A stretch of 64,000 nucleotides of DNA from CBDCVD01 sp965224015 (GCA_965224015.1 OZ245032.1:124001-188000); one strand, 5' to 3'; shown: positions 1-8,074, counted from the stretch's first letter. The notes: a model not told the origin generated them from the letters alone. A program made the numbers and translations.

Positions 1-791
1 TGAAATGACAGCGGCTTGATACCAGCGCGTTGGCACGTGGCCACCCAGGCATTCTTTGGGCTGTCTCGACGTGCGTAGTTGAATACCCTGCTATTGCACT
101 GTCTATCGCTAGGAATGTTCGCCATCGCTGCCAGTGCTCGTGAGGGTAAATGTGCTAGCCGCTGCGAGCCGGTCTTTGTTTGGTTGATCATTGCAGTGGC
201 TTTTGCCAAATCAACATCTTGCCAGGTGAGGCTCACGGCCTCGGATATTCGCGCGCCTGTCGAATACATAAACAAGCACAAAGCGCCAAGGTGCGGCGAG
301 GCGTGGGCAACAAACTGATCGACCCATTCTAGTGTTGCAGGTTCCTTTGAGCGCGTCTTAACTTTGAAACGAGGCACGGTGATTGCCGTGCACCATTCAT
401 TTTTGGCCGCATGGTTGATAATCGCCTGGGTTGGAACAATGACCTGGCGATTGCGCGTCGCGGCGCTGGCCTGAGGATAGAGTCGAATTGCAGATTGCCG
501 GATTGCGCGGGAGCTCATGTCGCGCACTAAAGTGTCGCGCCAATAATCTTCGATCTTGGCAAGAAAGCGTGTTGGTTTTTGCGCCTCACGATAGGAGAGG
601 GCAGCTTGTGCGAATGTCAATTGCGCCTCCGGTCCATCGAGATAACCTGTCCAGGCTTTTGCCTCTTTTTCGACCGCGATCCTTTGCGCGATGGTTTTGT
701 CCGTCGCGCCCGTAGAGCCGCGTAGTCGCCTTCCGGCAACTGTGCCGGAGTAGTGCCAGATTTTGCCGCGCTTTTGGATTTTGACTGGCAT
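1..791 (-). CDS. Tyrosine recombinase / phage integrase (partial, runs off left edge)
   Basis: Site-specific recombinase expected to integrate or excise the island. The frame is open from an ATG at 791 to the edge, 263 codons. The N-terminus (MPVKIQKRGKIWHYSGTVAG) is an Arm-type DNA-binding start. A SAM-like core segment follows, then the catalytic arginine box STGARISEAVSLTWQDVDL. The last residues, IKPLSF followed by CA of a likely His codon, lead into the H-x-L-R-H box, so the second Arg, His and Tyr lie outside the window. A GGAGG Shine-Dalgarno sequence lies about 10 nt before the ATG. The first 175 bp overlap the upstream HTH gene in another frame. The family call is firm; the boundary and the att site cannot be seen. 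Confidence 0.9.
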   Translation of the reverse strand, partial: MPVKIQKRGKIWHYSGTVAGRRLRGSTGATDKTIAQRIAVEKEAKAWTGYLDGPEAQLTFAQAALSYREAQKPTRFLAKIEDYWRDTLVRDMSSRAIRQSAIRLYPQASAATRNRQVIVPTQAIINHAAKNEWCTAITVPRFKVKTRSKEPATLEWVDQFVAHASPHLGALCLFMYSTGARISEAVSLTWQDVDLAKATAMINQTKTGSQRLAHLPSRALAAMANIPSDRQCNSRVFNYARRDSPKNAWVATCQRAGIKPLSF

Positions 792-970
792 GGCCTTATA
801 ACCTCCATCAAGGCTGTTACATCGCCTGGCAACAATATCATCTTTTTACCAATCTCTCGGCAAGCACCAGCGCGCCGCGCCAGATCGCGCAAGGTCCGCT
901 CACTAACATCTAGGTGGGATGCTAATTCCTTGGGGGTCGTGTAATCAGGAAGCAGGGCGCTTTTAGCCAT
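617..970 (-). CDS. Small HTH (excisionase/AlpA-like) protein overlapping the integrase
   Basis: About 117 residues starting at MAKSALLPDY; an in-frame ATG 12 codons earlier is less likely because GGAGG sits just before the 970 start. Residues ~10-60 form a MerR/excisionase-like helix-turn-helix (TPKELASHLDVSERTLRDLA). The tail is basic and Ser/Lys rich. The 3' third overlaps the integrase by 175 bp in a different frame, and the integrase has its own Shine-Dalgarno sequence inside this gene. From memory, similar HTH-integrase overlaps occur in other alphaproteobacterial prophages. A recombination directionality factor or repressor is plausible; which one is inference. Confidence 0.7.
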   Translation of the reverse strand: MAKSALLPDYTTPKELASHLDVSERTLRDLARRAGACREIGKKMILLPGDVTALMEVIRPCQSKSKSAAKSGTTPAQLPEGDYAALRARRTKPSRKGSRSKKRQKPGQVISMDRRRN

Positions 971-1006
971 CAGGCACCTCCATATAATTGACAGAGGTGA
1001 TATCAA

Positions 1007-1441
1007 TCCTCGCCGCCTGTACGCGGGGAAGCCCGCAAGGTGCCAGTGAGACTGGTAAAATGTTAACTTTTGTCTTCATGCTGGCCATTATACCTTCGCT
1101 GGAACAGTGAGAGAACAGACTAAATTGTTAACGCATGCCTAATCCACACGTGGGACACGTAAAAGTCGTGCAAACACATACAAAGTCATGATATATATGT
1201 TCCATGGGACACCTCATAAAACGGCTCTTAATAAAGTCTTGACAATCCCATAACTCATTGATTTCGTTTGATATTTACGGAAATTTTTTACCTGTTTATC
1301 CGCTCCAAACCTTGAGCTTTGAAGAAAGCTGTGGATAACTCGGATATTTCCATTAGAAACAACGAATTGTCCCTGTGAATAACGGGGATATCTTCATTAT
1401 CACGCCCCTGGGCACCACTAAGCCGCCAGTTCGCGTCGGTT
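1007..1441. other. Intergenic AT-rich region with two DnaA-box-like sites; possible origin
   Basis: No gene is seen. TGTGGATAA at 1330-1338 is the complement of the consensus DnaA box TTATCCACA, and TGTGAATAA at 1374-1382 gives TTATTCACA, also a good box. An AT-rich tract lies immediately upstream (1230-1300). Next to an integrase and a small regulator, this could be a replication origin of an integrated element. Two boxes alone are weak evidence. Confidence 0.3.
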
Positions 1442-1654
1442 TTAAGCGCTTGCCAATTCGTCAGCCATTAACATAGCCCGGCCCGCGATGCGCTCAATAT
1501 GCATAATCAGACTGCAAATCGCATTGTCTATACGCAAATCAGATGGCCCCGAATTTTCATTATCCAAAAATGCCAGCCCCTCAATCAACCCATGCAGGTG
1601 TACCAATTCATAGTACAACTCATCAAGTGTCGGCTGTTTGTCTGTCTTGCTCAT
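1442..1654 (-). CDS. Hypothetical small acidic protein
   Basis: About 70 residues, start chosen at MSKTDKQPTLDEL, with a GGAG element about 12 nt upstream. A longer reading from 1708 lacks a ribosome site. The sequence is predicted mostly helical and acidic (LDELYYELVHLHGLIEGLAFLDNE). I do not recognise the family. It is divergent from the XRE gene at 1758, and the shared interval contains a palindrome that may regulate both. A small phage or plasmid accessory protein is the likeliest class. Confidence 0.45.
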   Translation of the reverse strand: MSKTDKQPTLDELYYELVHLHGLIEGLAFLDNENSGPSDLRIDNAICSLIMHIERIAGRAMLMADELASA

Positions 1655-1741
1655 GCTGTGGTCTCCGCAAATGTGTGTAAAAGCTATGTAATTAGTTTTG
1701 GTAACCATATATACAAATAATGTTGTTGTAAACCTATTTAG

Positions 1742-1756
1742 TAGGTATAGTACCTA
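1742..1756. promoter_or_regulatory. Inverted repeat just before XRE start (putative autoregulatory operator)
   Basis: TAGGTA-TAG-TACCTA, perfect 6-bp arms with a 3-bp spacer, ending one base before the ATG of the XRE gene. Its placement over the ribosome-site region fits self-repression by that regulator. This is an inference from position and symmetry. Confidence 0.45.
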
Positions 1757-1757
1757 T

Positions 1758-2006
1758 ATGTTCATATCTGGAAACCAAATTAAGGCTGCTCGGGTGCTTG
1801 CTGAAATTGAGCAACAAGAACTCGCCCAACTTGCGGGGGTTAACGTCAACACCATTCGCAATATGGAAAGGGGTGCTGGTAGTCTCGTGAAGGCACGCCT
1901 TGACACACTTAGAAAAGTTGTTTTTGCCCTCGAATCAGCGGGTGTCGAGTTTGTTGACGAAAACGGCGGCGGGCCGGGGGTGCGGTTACGGTCTCCAGGG
2001 GCTTGA
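1758..2006 (+). CDS. XRE-family HTH transcriptional regulator
   Basis: 82 residues from ATG at 1758 (MFISGNQIKAARVLAEIEQQ). Residues ~5-60 are a Cro/CI-type helix-turn-helix (IKAARVLAEIEQQELAQLAGVNVNTIRNMERG), followed by a short C-terminal part typical of small alphaproteobacterial regulators (LRKVVFALESAGVEFVDENG...GVRLR). An upstream in-frame start at 1698 would place the palindrome inside the coding region, so the later start is preferred. It sits directly before hicAB and may regulate it or the island. Confidence 0.85.
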   Translation: MFISGNQIKAARVLAEIEQQELAQLAGVNVNTIRNMERGAGSLVKARLDTLRKVVFALESAGVEFVDENGGGPGVRLRSPGA

Positions 2007-2053
2007 GCGCATTCAATGCTTGCAAAAAATGCTAGCATGTGATAGGGTACGCT

Positions 2054-2308
2054 ATGAACAGCGAGAATCGGCGAACGCTCAAAGCGGTGTTTAGTACGCC
2101 CGTTTCCGCCACAATTCGCTGGAAAGACATTGAGAGCCTCCTTGTGGCTGCTGGTGCCCAAGTAATAGAGGGGCGTGGCTCGCGCGTTCGTTTTGAAAAG
2201 GATAGCGAAATCGAAACGTTTCACCGCCCGCACCCAATAAAGGAAGCCAAGCGTTATCAGGTAAGGGCCGCTCGTAACTTCCTGACGAGAATTGGAGTAT
2301 CGCCATGA
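2054..2308 (+). CDS. hicA: HicA-type mRNA interferase toxin
   Basis: 84 residues starting MNSENRRTLKAVF. HicA toxins are small double-stranded-RNA-binding-fold RNases that cleave mRNA; the conserved block IRWKDIESLLVAAGAQVIEGRGSRVRF carries the family's G-S-R-x-x-F region, and FHRPHP supplies the C-terminal HRPHP-like motif. The catalytic His of the canonical G-x-S-H-x-x-F/W motif is Arg here (GRGSRVRF), a variation also known in the larger HicA subgroup. The stop overlaps the start of hicB by 4 bp (ATGA), so the two are translationally coupled, toxin first. Confidence 0.9.
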   Translation: MNSENRRTLKAVFSTPVSATIRWKDIESLLVAAGAQVIEGRGSRVRFEKDSEIETFHRPHPIKEAKRYQVRAARNFLTRIGVSP

Positions 2309-2640
2309 ACACCATGAACTTTAATGGTTATGCGGCACGTGTAGAGTATGACGATCAGGACAGAATCTTCGTTGGCACAATTGCTGGCATCCGTGATGGT
2401 GTTGGCTTTCATGCGGATAACGTCGCCGATCTGGAGGCGGCCTTCCATGAGGCTGTTGAAGATTACATCGAGACATGTGCCAAGATCGGCAAGGAACCGC
2501 AAAGACCTTATTCAGGGCATGTGACGTTTCGTGTCGACCCTGAAATTCATCGCCGTGCCGCGCAAGCAGCCGAATTGTCCGGCGTTAGCCTGAACAAATG
2601 GGGAGAGGAACTCCTGCAAAAGGCCGTCGGGCAAAAATAG
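2305..2640 (+). CDS. hicB: HicB-type antitoxin
   Basis: 111 residues. The N-terminal half (MNFNGYAARVEYDDQDRIFVGTI...GFHADNVADLEAAFHEAVEDYIE) is the partially degraded RNase-H-like HicB fold that binds the toxin. The C-terminal half (VTFRVDPEIHRRAAQAAELSGVSLNKWGEELL) is a ribbon-helix-helix DNA-binding domain used for autoregulation. It overlaps hicA by 4 bp. The complete, intact pair suggests a functional addiction module stabilising the island. Confidence 0.93.
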   Translation: MNTMNFNGYAARVEYDDQDRIFVGTIAGIRDGVGFHADNVADLEAAFHEAVEDYIETCAKIGKEPQRPYSGHVTFRVDPEIHRRAAQAAELSGVSLNKWGEELLQKAVGQK

Positions 2641-2642
2641 AG

Positions 2643-2807
2643 ATTTATGTTCCCCTCCGATTTCACCGAGCGCTCCGAGACGTTCAGCAGGCAAGCGGCG
2701 TCGTGGGCGGGCAAATTTGCCCACTTATTTTTTGGTGGCCGGTGTGCGGGCATATTCGCCAGTTTTGCCGCCACCATGGCGCGCCTACCGCCGCTGTGGC
2801 GAATTGC
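2643..2807 (-). pseudogene. ParB-like phage/plasmid protein remnant
   Basis: The frame reads MVAAKLANMPAHRPPKNKW, then ANLPAHDAACLLNVSERSVK. This matches the helix-turn-helix segment of ParB-nuclease-like or DNA-modification proteins common in alphaproteobacterial prophages (pattern recognised from memory). Flanking residues lose similarity on both sides. It abuts the end of hicB. Treated as a decayed fragment. Confidence 0.5.
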
Positions 2808-3079
2808 TGAAAGAGATTGAGCCTGCAAAGAACCAGCATGTTGCTTGTACCGGCGGCGGTACAAGCAGATCAGAGCCAGCAAAGGGACGCAACCAAAGCA
2901 AGAAGGAGGTCGACCACCCTCTTGCTCCATCCCGCAAACACGCTGCGCAAGAAGCTGGCGGTCTTTTGCTGGCGCTCGGATAGGCCTGCTTCTTGCGCGG
3001 CATTTTTGCGCGTCGAAAAACTATGGCCGCTGTCGGCCTTAGTTTTTTGAGGACGCCCACCTTTGCTAGGCTAACCAAA

Positions 3080-3107
3080 ACATTAGTACGGTCGACCGTA
3101 CTAATGT
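3080..3107. promoter_or_regulatory. 28-bp perfect palindrome
   Basis: A perfect dyad: 14-bp arms (ACATTAGTACGGTC and its complement) with no spacer, centred on GTCGAC. The form resembles operators of TetR-family repressors. No TetR gene is visible nearby, and the surrounding sequence is prophage debris. Confidence 0.5.
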
Positions 3108-3111
3108 CCAG

Positions 3112-3183
3112 ACACGTAAAGATGCAGCCCAACGAGCAGGTCTCTCCAAACATCAAAAAGACACCGCCATTCGCGTCGCCACC
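3112..3183 (+). pseudogene. Second ParB-like fragment, opposite strand
   Basis: Plus-strand reading TRKDAAQRAGLSKHQKDTAI then RVATYF resembles another short block of the same class of phage ParB-like proteins (A-A-x-x-A-G-L-S-x-x-Q). No start or continuation is seen. With the minus-strand piece at 2643-2807 it suggests one gene broken up by inversion. Low certainty. Confidence 0.35.
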
Positions 3184-3782
3184 TACTTCCAATCCACTAA
3201 CGCCAGGGCCTTGTTGGGGTCCACACCGGCCTCTTTGGCCTGGGTAAGGGCCTGGATAACGCCCGCAAGCGCCCTGGCACGCCCGCCCGCGTCATAGGCC
3301 TGTAAGGGGCGCATAACGTCCACAGTGACCGTACCGCCCAACTTGGCGCTCGCCTCTTCTGCCAACAGAACCGCCATGGGCTGCAACTGCCACTGCGCCA
3401 GGTGGCGTTGCGCCTCGCGCACAAGGGGGCCCGTCGTGGCGGGGTTCATGAGGCCAGGAAGCACGCCAAAGGCTCCACAGATGGCGTCACGGGCGGCGTC
3501 AAGGCTTTCCTTCACCATGGCTTGCTCGAGGTTGGGGGTGACGTCCTGAGGACGCCAGTCGGTTTGCGGGGTAGGACCGCCGGCAGCCGATACGTTCACG
3601 GATTCGCGTAACAGCATCCGCCCCCACCTGCCGCGAAAGTCCCGCCCCAGCTTGCCCAAATCGGTCTCTGTTGATTCAGGGAAGGGCACTATCTGGGAGC
3701 CGATGGGGGCCATTTCGTAAATCTCGCACAGAGCCGTCTCGATGCAATGAAGCATGCCCGCTGTGAGGCTGGCGCACCGCAA
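3183..3782 (-). pseudogene. Phage portal protein (HK97-type), C-terminal fragment
   Basis: About 199 residues without a proper N-terminus. The sequence (PFPESTETDLGKLGRDFRGR, VSAAGGPTPQTDWRPQDVTP, FGVLPGLMNPATTGPLVREA, LAEEASAKLGG) matches the C-terminal half of alphaproteobacterial prophage portal proteins, which normally run to about 400 residues or more. Portals form the DNA-entry ring at a capsid vertex. The upstream half is absent: the frame breaks at about 3785, where AT-rich unrelated sequence begins. It shares an orientation with the terminase and HNH pieces near 8000, suggesting one lost prophage split by later insertions. Confidence 0.8.
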
Positions 3783-4035
3783 TGATGATATGAGGCAATT
3801 TTATTGGCGTCCAATCAATAACAGAAAGCCATCCAAAGTTGCCATAACCGCCGTCATGTGGAAGCTCACTATCCTCGCTAACATACTCATCAAAGACGAT
3901 AGAATATGGTAAAAAAATAAAACTTGGACACTCTAAAAATCTCCTCCGCCCCTTTTGCCAGCGGGGTTTTCCAGAAACAAAGCAGAATCTAATGCAGAAA
4001 AATACGGATCAAATCGGAGAATCGGTGTGCCTCAA

Positions 4036-5778
4036 TTATGGCTCGGGAGGTTTTTCAGAGTGCCCATCTTGTTTGTTTCCAATCTCTACAACGCTGTCCG
4101 CAATTTGAGCAACCAGATCGTCATGCGTGATTAGAAGAACGCAATAGCTTGGCACCAGTTCTTTAATGAGTTGCAGGATTTCGGCCTTTGTTGTTTTGTC
4201 CAATGCCGAAGTTGCTTCATCAAAAATAAAAAAATCCGATCCGCGATAGATCGCACGCGCAATCGCCAACCTTTGTCGTTCCCCACCAGAGAGCTTAAAT
4301 CCACGTTCTCCGGTCTCTGTTTCAAAGCCGTCTGGGAGCGTCTCAATAAGGTGTGAAAGCTCCGCCTTTTCCACTGCCATCAACAGCAGGTTGGTATCCG
4401 GCTTGTCCGTCAGGGCAATGTTGAAGGCCAGGTTCGCCTTGAACATCACCGCGTCCTCCGGAACAACAGATATTCGTCGCCGCAATTCAGTGCCGTTAAC
4501 GTCACTGATTTCGATATCGTTGATCAAAATCTGTCCGCATGTCGGAGCGAGCATTTTGGTGACCATCCGGACAATAGTTGATTTTCCGCTGCCCGACCTG
4601 CCGACAACCGCCGTGGAGGTACCCCGTTTAATCTCGAAGGAGACGTTCTTGGCAGCCCATCGTCCATCGGGATACTTATATCCAGCATTGCGAAGCTGAA
4701 TGCGTTCGAGCGTATTGACTCGTTTGAGCTCACCCTGGGGCGCTTCTTGTGCGTGCGCGAATATCCCCAAGTAACGCTTCACCGCCTCTACCGACTGGCG
4801 GGTTCCGCGGTAGGAGAAACTGAAGTTCTCCATAGAACGAAACATCTGTAATGCGCATGTGTTGGTGAGAACGAGTGCTCCTACGGAAATTTTCCCGGCC
4901 ACCACGTCTGTAACAGCTATCCATATGGCAAAACTGAAGCCTGCGACCAAAATGCCGACAAGCAACAAGCCAAAAATACCGCGGCTCTTATAGAAGCTTA
5001 CGAAAGCCGAATGGGCTGTTCCAAGCTTTCTGCAATAGGCGTCAGTGACGCTGTCTTCGACAACCAAGGACTTAATACCCTCCGCATTAAGTATTGCATC
5101 GCCGGCAGCCCCTTGAGCCTCAATGGTTTTTCCCAAGGCATCTCCTAAACGCCGGCTGACATACTCGGTCCCGAGAATCAAAACCGAAATATACAGGACA
5201 ATCGGCCCTAGTACGGCGACGAAGATTTCAATATTCACGAAAATCAACAACACTGTCGTCGTAAGTACCACTTCAAATAGCAATGGCGATAACTGAACAA
5301 ACAGCGTATTCGAAATGGACTGAATTCCTGCCATACCCTGGCCAACAATGGAATCCAGTCGACCAATCGAACGGTTGAGATGGAACTCCAACGGGAGAGA
5401 TAATACATGCCTGAGGTATATTCCACGAATGCTGTTTAAAAGCCTGTTCTCTGCTGGCTGATATACCAACCAGCGCTGCTCAACCAGAAACTTTGACATC
5501 CCGAAGACAATGAGGGATGAAACGATCAACGCTACCGCGAGCGGGGCAGAGGTATCATCAAGCTGAAATTGATCAATTCCCCTGGCGAACAATATGGGTG
5601 CCGCCGCCAACAGGGCACTCGATAGAAATGACAAGAGTACACTCGTACCGAGCAGGATCAAAATTTTCCGGAATTCTTTTTGGCGAGAAACAGCCCTTAA
5701 TAGATCGACAGCCGTACGTTTTAGATTTACAACTTGATCTTTTGTAGCACTATCCAAAGGCTTTTGTTCGATGTTCAT
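4036..5778 (-). CDS. ABC-type exporter, fused membrane and ATPase domains
   Basis: About 580 residues from MNIEQKPLDSATKDQ; a start 6 codons earlier is possible. The first ~310 residues hold six hydrophobic segments of a type I exporter membrane domain. The C-terminal ATPase has Walker A GRSGSGKS, signature LSGGERQRLAIARAIYR, Walker B DFFIFDEATSALD and the switch His in LLITHDD. It forms a half-transporter, so it should act as a dimer in the inner membrane. There is no C39 peptidase domain at the N-terminus. It overlaps the upstream glycosyltransferase by 29 bp, so it is the last gene of the GRDP-glycosyltransferase-ABC operon. The cargo is unknown; a glycosylated peptide or lipid-linked glycan are both possible. 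Confidence 0.85.
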   Translation of the reverse strand: MNIEQKPLDSATKDQVVNLKRTAVDLLRAVSRQKEFRKILILLGTSVLLSFLSSALLAAAPILFARGIDQFQLDDTSAPLAVALIVSSLIVFGMSKFLVEQRWLVYQPAENRLLNSIRGIYLRHVLSLPLEFHLNRSIGRLDSIVGQGMAGIQSISNTLFVQLSPLLFEVVLTTTVLLIFVNIEIFVAVLGPIVLYISVLILGTEYVSRRLGDALGKTIEAQGAAGDAILNAEGIKSLVVEDSVTDAYCRKLGTAHSAFVSFYKSRGIFGLLLVGILVAGFSFAIWIAVTDVVAGKISVGALVLTNTCALQMFRSMENFSFSYRGTRQSVEAVKRYLGIFAHAQEAPQGELKRVNTLERIQLRNAGYKYPDGRWAAKNVSFEIKRGTSTAVVGRSGSGKSTIVRMVTKMLAPTCGQILINDIEISDVNGTELRRRISVVPEDAVMFKANLAFNIALTDKPDTNLLLMAVEKAELSHLIETLPDGFETETGERGFKLSGGERQRLAIARAIYRGSDFFIFDEATSALDKTTKAEILQLIKELVPSYCVLLITHDDLVAQIADSVVEIGNKQDGHSEKPPEP

Positions 5779-7081
5779 AGTCTCCCACAGCCTCAATCAC
5801 TTCTACAATAGGATCAACGCGAAGAGCTCTAGCTTCCAAAACTCGCGATAGAGCTCCAGCATGATGACCAAGACAGTTTAGGAGTTCCGTGCTATTCAAT
5901 AAACGGCTAATTTGATCAGCCATGACGTCAACTTCATGAGGATCATCAACAAGCATCACATTTTTTTCTTCAAATAGTTGATCCCTGAAATGGACTTTGT
6001 CGAATATCTCTCTGCTTAACAAAAGTGGCCGTTTACAGGCTAGAACTTCTCGAGGTACTTTTGGACCGTGAATTTGGATGGGGAAACGGTTTTCCAGGAA
6101 GGCCACTGCAGAACATGACCGAATAAAAGCCGGAATTCGCCACGGCACCAAGGGTGGAAGAACAGCGATCAGCCCTTTCAGAGAGTTCTTGTCAAATAGG
6201 TAACGAAGAGCGTGTTGCAAGCGAGCTGGGGTTGCGCTCCAGATGCCACGATAGGAGAACTTCTCGCCCCTTCGAACCAGCAATTCCAGTGCATCAAGCA
6301 AATGATAAGTTCCTTTCACCTCAGCGATTTTGCCATAAGTTCCGATGCTCGGCGCATTATTCCCATAGCTTGCTCGGTTCCATTCAATGAGCATTCTTAG
6401 TGTTTCCGACTCGAGCTGGTACCGGGAAAACCAATCCTCACTGTGTGAAAGCGCGGATTCCATATCAAATCCTTCATGAAATTCCGAGAAGCTGTCACAT
6501 AGCCGTCTTCCGCGGCACCGGATGATGGCGTCTTCGCGTACACCAGCAGCTTTCAACATCTCCATAACCTGTGGGCTCCTGCCAGTGGTCACTTTCGCTG
6601 CATTGGAGAGAGCCCAGTCATAGAAGGTTTTGAGGCCGCCGAGATTCCTCATTCGCCCGATATCACTCCCAGCATGGCGCAATATCACCGGAATATCAAA
6701 CATTTGCCCAATGACAGAGGCAACCATTCCGTAGGGTTCAAGATACCAGCCAACGATCACATCCGGCCGCTTCCGGTCGACGGCGTTAAGGCCGTAGCTC
6801 ATGAACTGGCTAAAATACGGAGGTGCCCATGGAATGTAGGAGTGGGGCGGTACTTTTGTGATGTTCTGCAGGTTCAGACGCTCTCGTTCCGCCTGAAGTC
6901 GTACCTCATCGTCAAGCACAAACATTTGCCGGAAACCAATCGGCATTGCATTTGCATTTGTTAGCACATCAATAGAGTGACCAGCTTTGGCAATATCCTG
7001 ACAAGCTAACCAAGTCTCTCCTGCCACGCCTCCCTGGATCGGAGGCACTTTACCGAACATGAGCACATGCACAACTGACAC
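5750..7081 (-). CDS. Glycosyltransferase, GT-B fold (GT4-like)
   Basis: About 443 residues. The N-terminal Rossmann half starts HVLMFGKVPPIQGGVAGETW, the Gly-rich acceptor-side loop of GT4 enzymes. RHAGSDIGRMRNL is a further N-domain block, and the C-terminal half includes IGTYGKIAEVKGTYHLLDAL and VPREVLACKRPLLLS near the usual E-x7-E region. It should transfer a sugar from a nucleotide donor, in the cytoplasm or at the inner membrane. The start at 7081 is GTG; another GTG at 7072 has better spacing to GAGAGG, so the start is uncertain. The gene follows the Cys-tailed protein by about 50 bp and overlaps the ABC exporter. Lower GC than the core suggests import. Confidence 0.8.
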   Translation of the reverse strand: MSVVHVLMFGKVPPIQGGVAGETWLACQDIAKAGHSIDVLTNANAMPIGFRQMFVLDDEVRLQAERERLNLQNITKVPPHSYIPWAPPYFSQFMSYGLNAVDRKRPDVIVGWYLEPYGMVASVIGQMFDIPVILRHAGSDIGRMRNLGGLKTFYDWALSNAAKVTTGRSPQVMEMLKAAGVREDAIIRCRGRRLCDSFSEFHEGFDMESALSHSEDWFSRYQLESETLRMLIEWNRASYGNNAPSIGTYGKIAEVKGTYHLLDALELLVRRGEKFSYRGIWSATPARLQHALRYLFDKNSLKGLIAVLPPLVPWRIPAFIRSCSAVAFLENRFPIQIHGPKVPREVLACKRPLLLSREIFDKVHFRDQLFEEKNVMLVDDPHEVDVMADQISRLLNSTELLNCLGHHAGALSRVLEARALRVDPIVEVIEAVGDYEHRTKAFG

Positions 7082-7091
7082 CTCTCAATCA

Positions 7092-7119
7092 AGACCCCGG
7101 GGAATCAATCCCGGGGTCT
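7092..7119. promoter_or_regulatory. GC-rich hairpin between the GRDP-like gene and the glycosyltransferase
   Basis: AGACCCCGGG and its complement, perfect 10-bp arms around GAATCAAT. No run of T follows on the minus strand, so it is more likely an mRNA-stability or processing element, or a weak attenuator, than a full terminator. It separates gene 1 from genes 2-3 of the operon. Confidence 0.5.
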
Positions 7120-7132
7120 ACCAGCTTTTCGA

Positions 7133-7821
7133 TCAATGGACGTTGCAACTATGACTTGTGCAGCCATTACAAGCTGAACAACCATTGCACGCCCTATCAG
7201 CGTATAGGTCCGTTGGCTGCGGCCAGTAAGCCGTTGGAGCAGGTTCCTTATAGACCGCTTCATAGTCGCTTAAGAAAGCCAGATAGTGATCAAGGGTGTT
7301 CTCTGTCATATGGCCGTCGTTTTCGCGAACGTGATGCAAAAAACGGCCCGCGACAGCATTGCAAAAAGCAGCATAATCCTTCGTGAAGATAACAAACGTA
7401 TGCCACAGTTCATCCACGGCACCGGTCATGCCGTAGTATTTCTTATGTCGAGTTGCTGTTGCCGAAAGCGATAGAAAACGGATTATTTCTCGCAGGTGAT
7501 CCTTGGAGATATCGACCGAAAATCCATGCTCCTTCCGATAGCGGGCAAGGACATGATCAAGGTTGAATTCCTCGGCAATTTTTGTGCGTTTCAAGGCATC
7601 CGCAACGAAATCAGGAATCGATTGTGCAAATCCTCTGACTTCGCTCTTCGATCGATTGCCGGAATACTCAGAACGTCTCTTTGTTGGCTCACTTGGAGTT
7701 TTATCTATATCATAAGCTGTTGTAGGATGAGTATCGCTTACAAGTGCTTTATTATTTGCTTTGTGTTTGTGTATTTATGTGTTTATGTGTTTATGTATTT
7801 ATGTGTTTGTGTGTTTTCCAT
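7133..7821 (-). CDS. GRDP-like protein with Cys-rich tail; reading frame interrupted by octanucleotide repeat
   Basis: The continuous frame from a TTG at 7594 gives 153 residues: a helical domain resembling bacterial glycine-rich-domain-like proteins (DELWHTFVIFTKDYAAFC, GRFLHHVREND) and an acidic linker. It ends in a Cys-rich tail, DRACNGCSACNGCTSHSCNVH, with five cysteines. The TTG has no ribosome site, and the same frame stays open for 60 more codons upstream with no start. An ATG at 7821 with an AGGAG site 7 nt before it opens a different frame that meets TAA inside an 8-bp repeat tract. The intact gene therefore probably began at 7821. The tail recalls small Cys-rich leaderless or RiPP-like peptides; function unknown. 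Confidence 0.55.
7759..7814 (-). repeat. Octanucleotide tandem repeat, about 7 units of ACACATAA
   Basis: Read on the minus strand: ACACACAA, ACACATAA, ATACATAA, two ACACATAA, ATACACAA, ACACAAAG. The unit is 8 bp, so gain or loss of a unit changes the reading frame. It begins 7 nt after a well-placed ATG. Four units contain TAA; in the present register the fourth unit stops translation. Confidence 0.85.
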
Positions 7822-7934
7822 AACAGGTCTCCTAAAATTAATAACTGTATTAACAAAGAATTGTCAGCATAGCATTGAGGTCAAATTGTGGCACAAGGTC
7901 GACAGGAACTCACGGACGATCAATGGAGGTATGT

Positions 7935-8074
7935 GAAGTCGCACCTTCCATGCGGCCGCGTGCGCCGCATGAGACGCACTGGAAGCGATCACGGCGCAAG
8001 GCCTTATGGCGCAAGGCTTGCCAGCGACGGGTTTTGAGAACAGCGCGGGAATAGCGGGGATGTTTCATGCCCAT
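7935..8074 (-). pseudogene. HNH endonuclease N-terminal fragment (prophage)
   Basis: From an ATG at 8074: MGMKHPRYSRAVLKTRRW, then QALRHKALRRDRFQCVSCGA, matching the start of phage HNH endonucleases. The first zinc-site CxxC (CVSC) is present. The frame loses similarity after GRM at about 7940, exactly where the DHI of the catalytic motif should follow, so it is a truncated remnant. It starts within the end of the terminase fragment, the usual phage packaging neighbourhood. Confidence 0.6.

Noticed and set aside
7759..7821. Simple on/off switching by one repeat unit
   Set aside because: Losing one unit restores the reading frame but still leaves an in-frame TAA in the fourth unit, so a single-step switch from the present state does not work.
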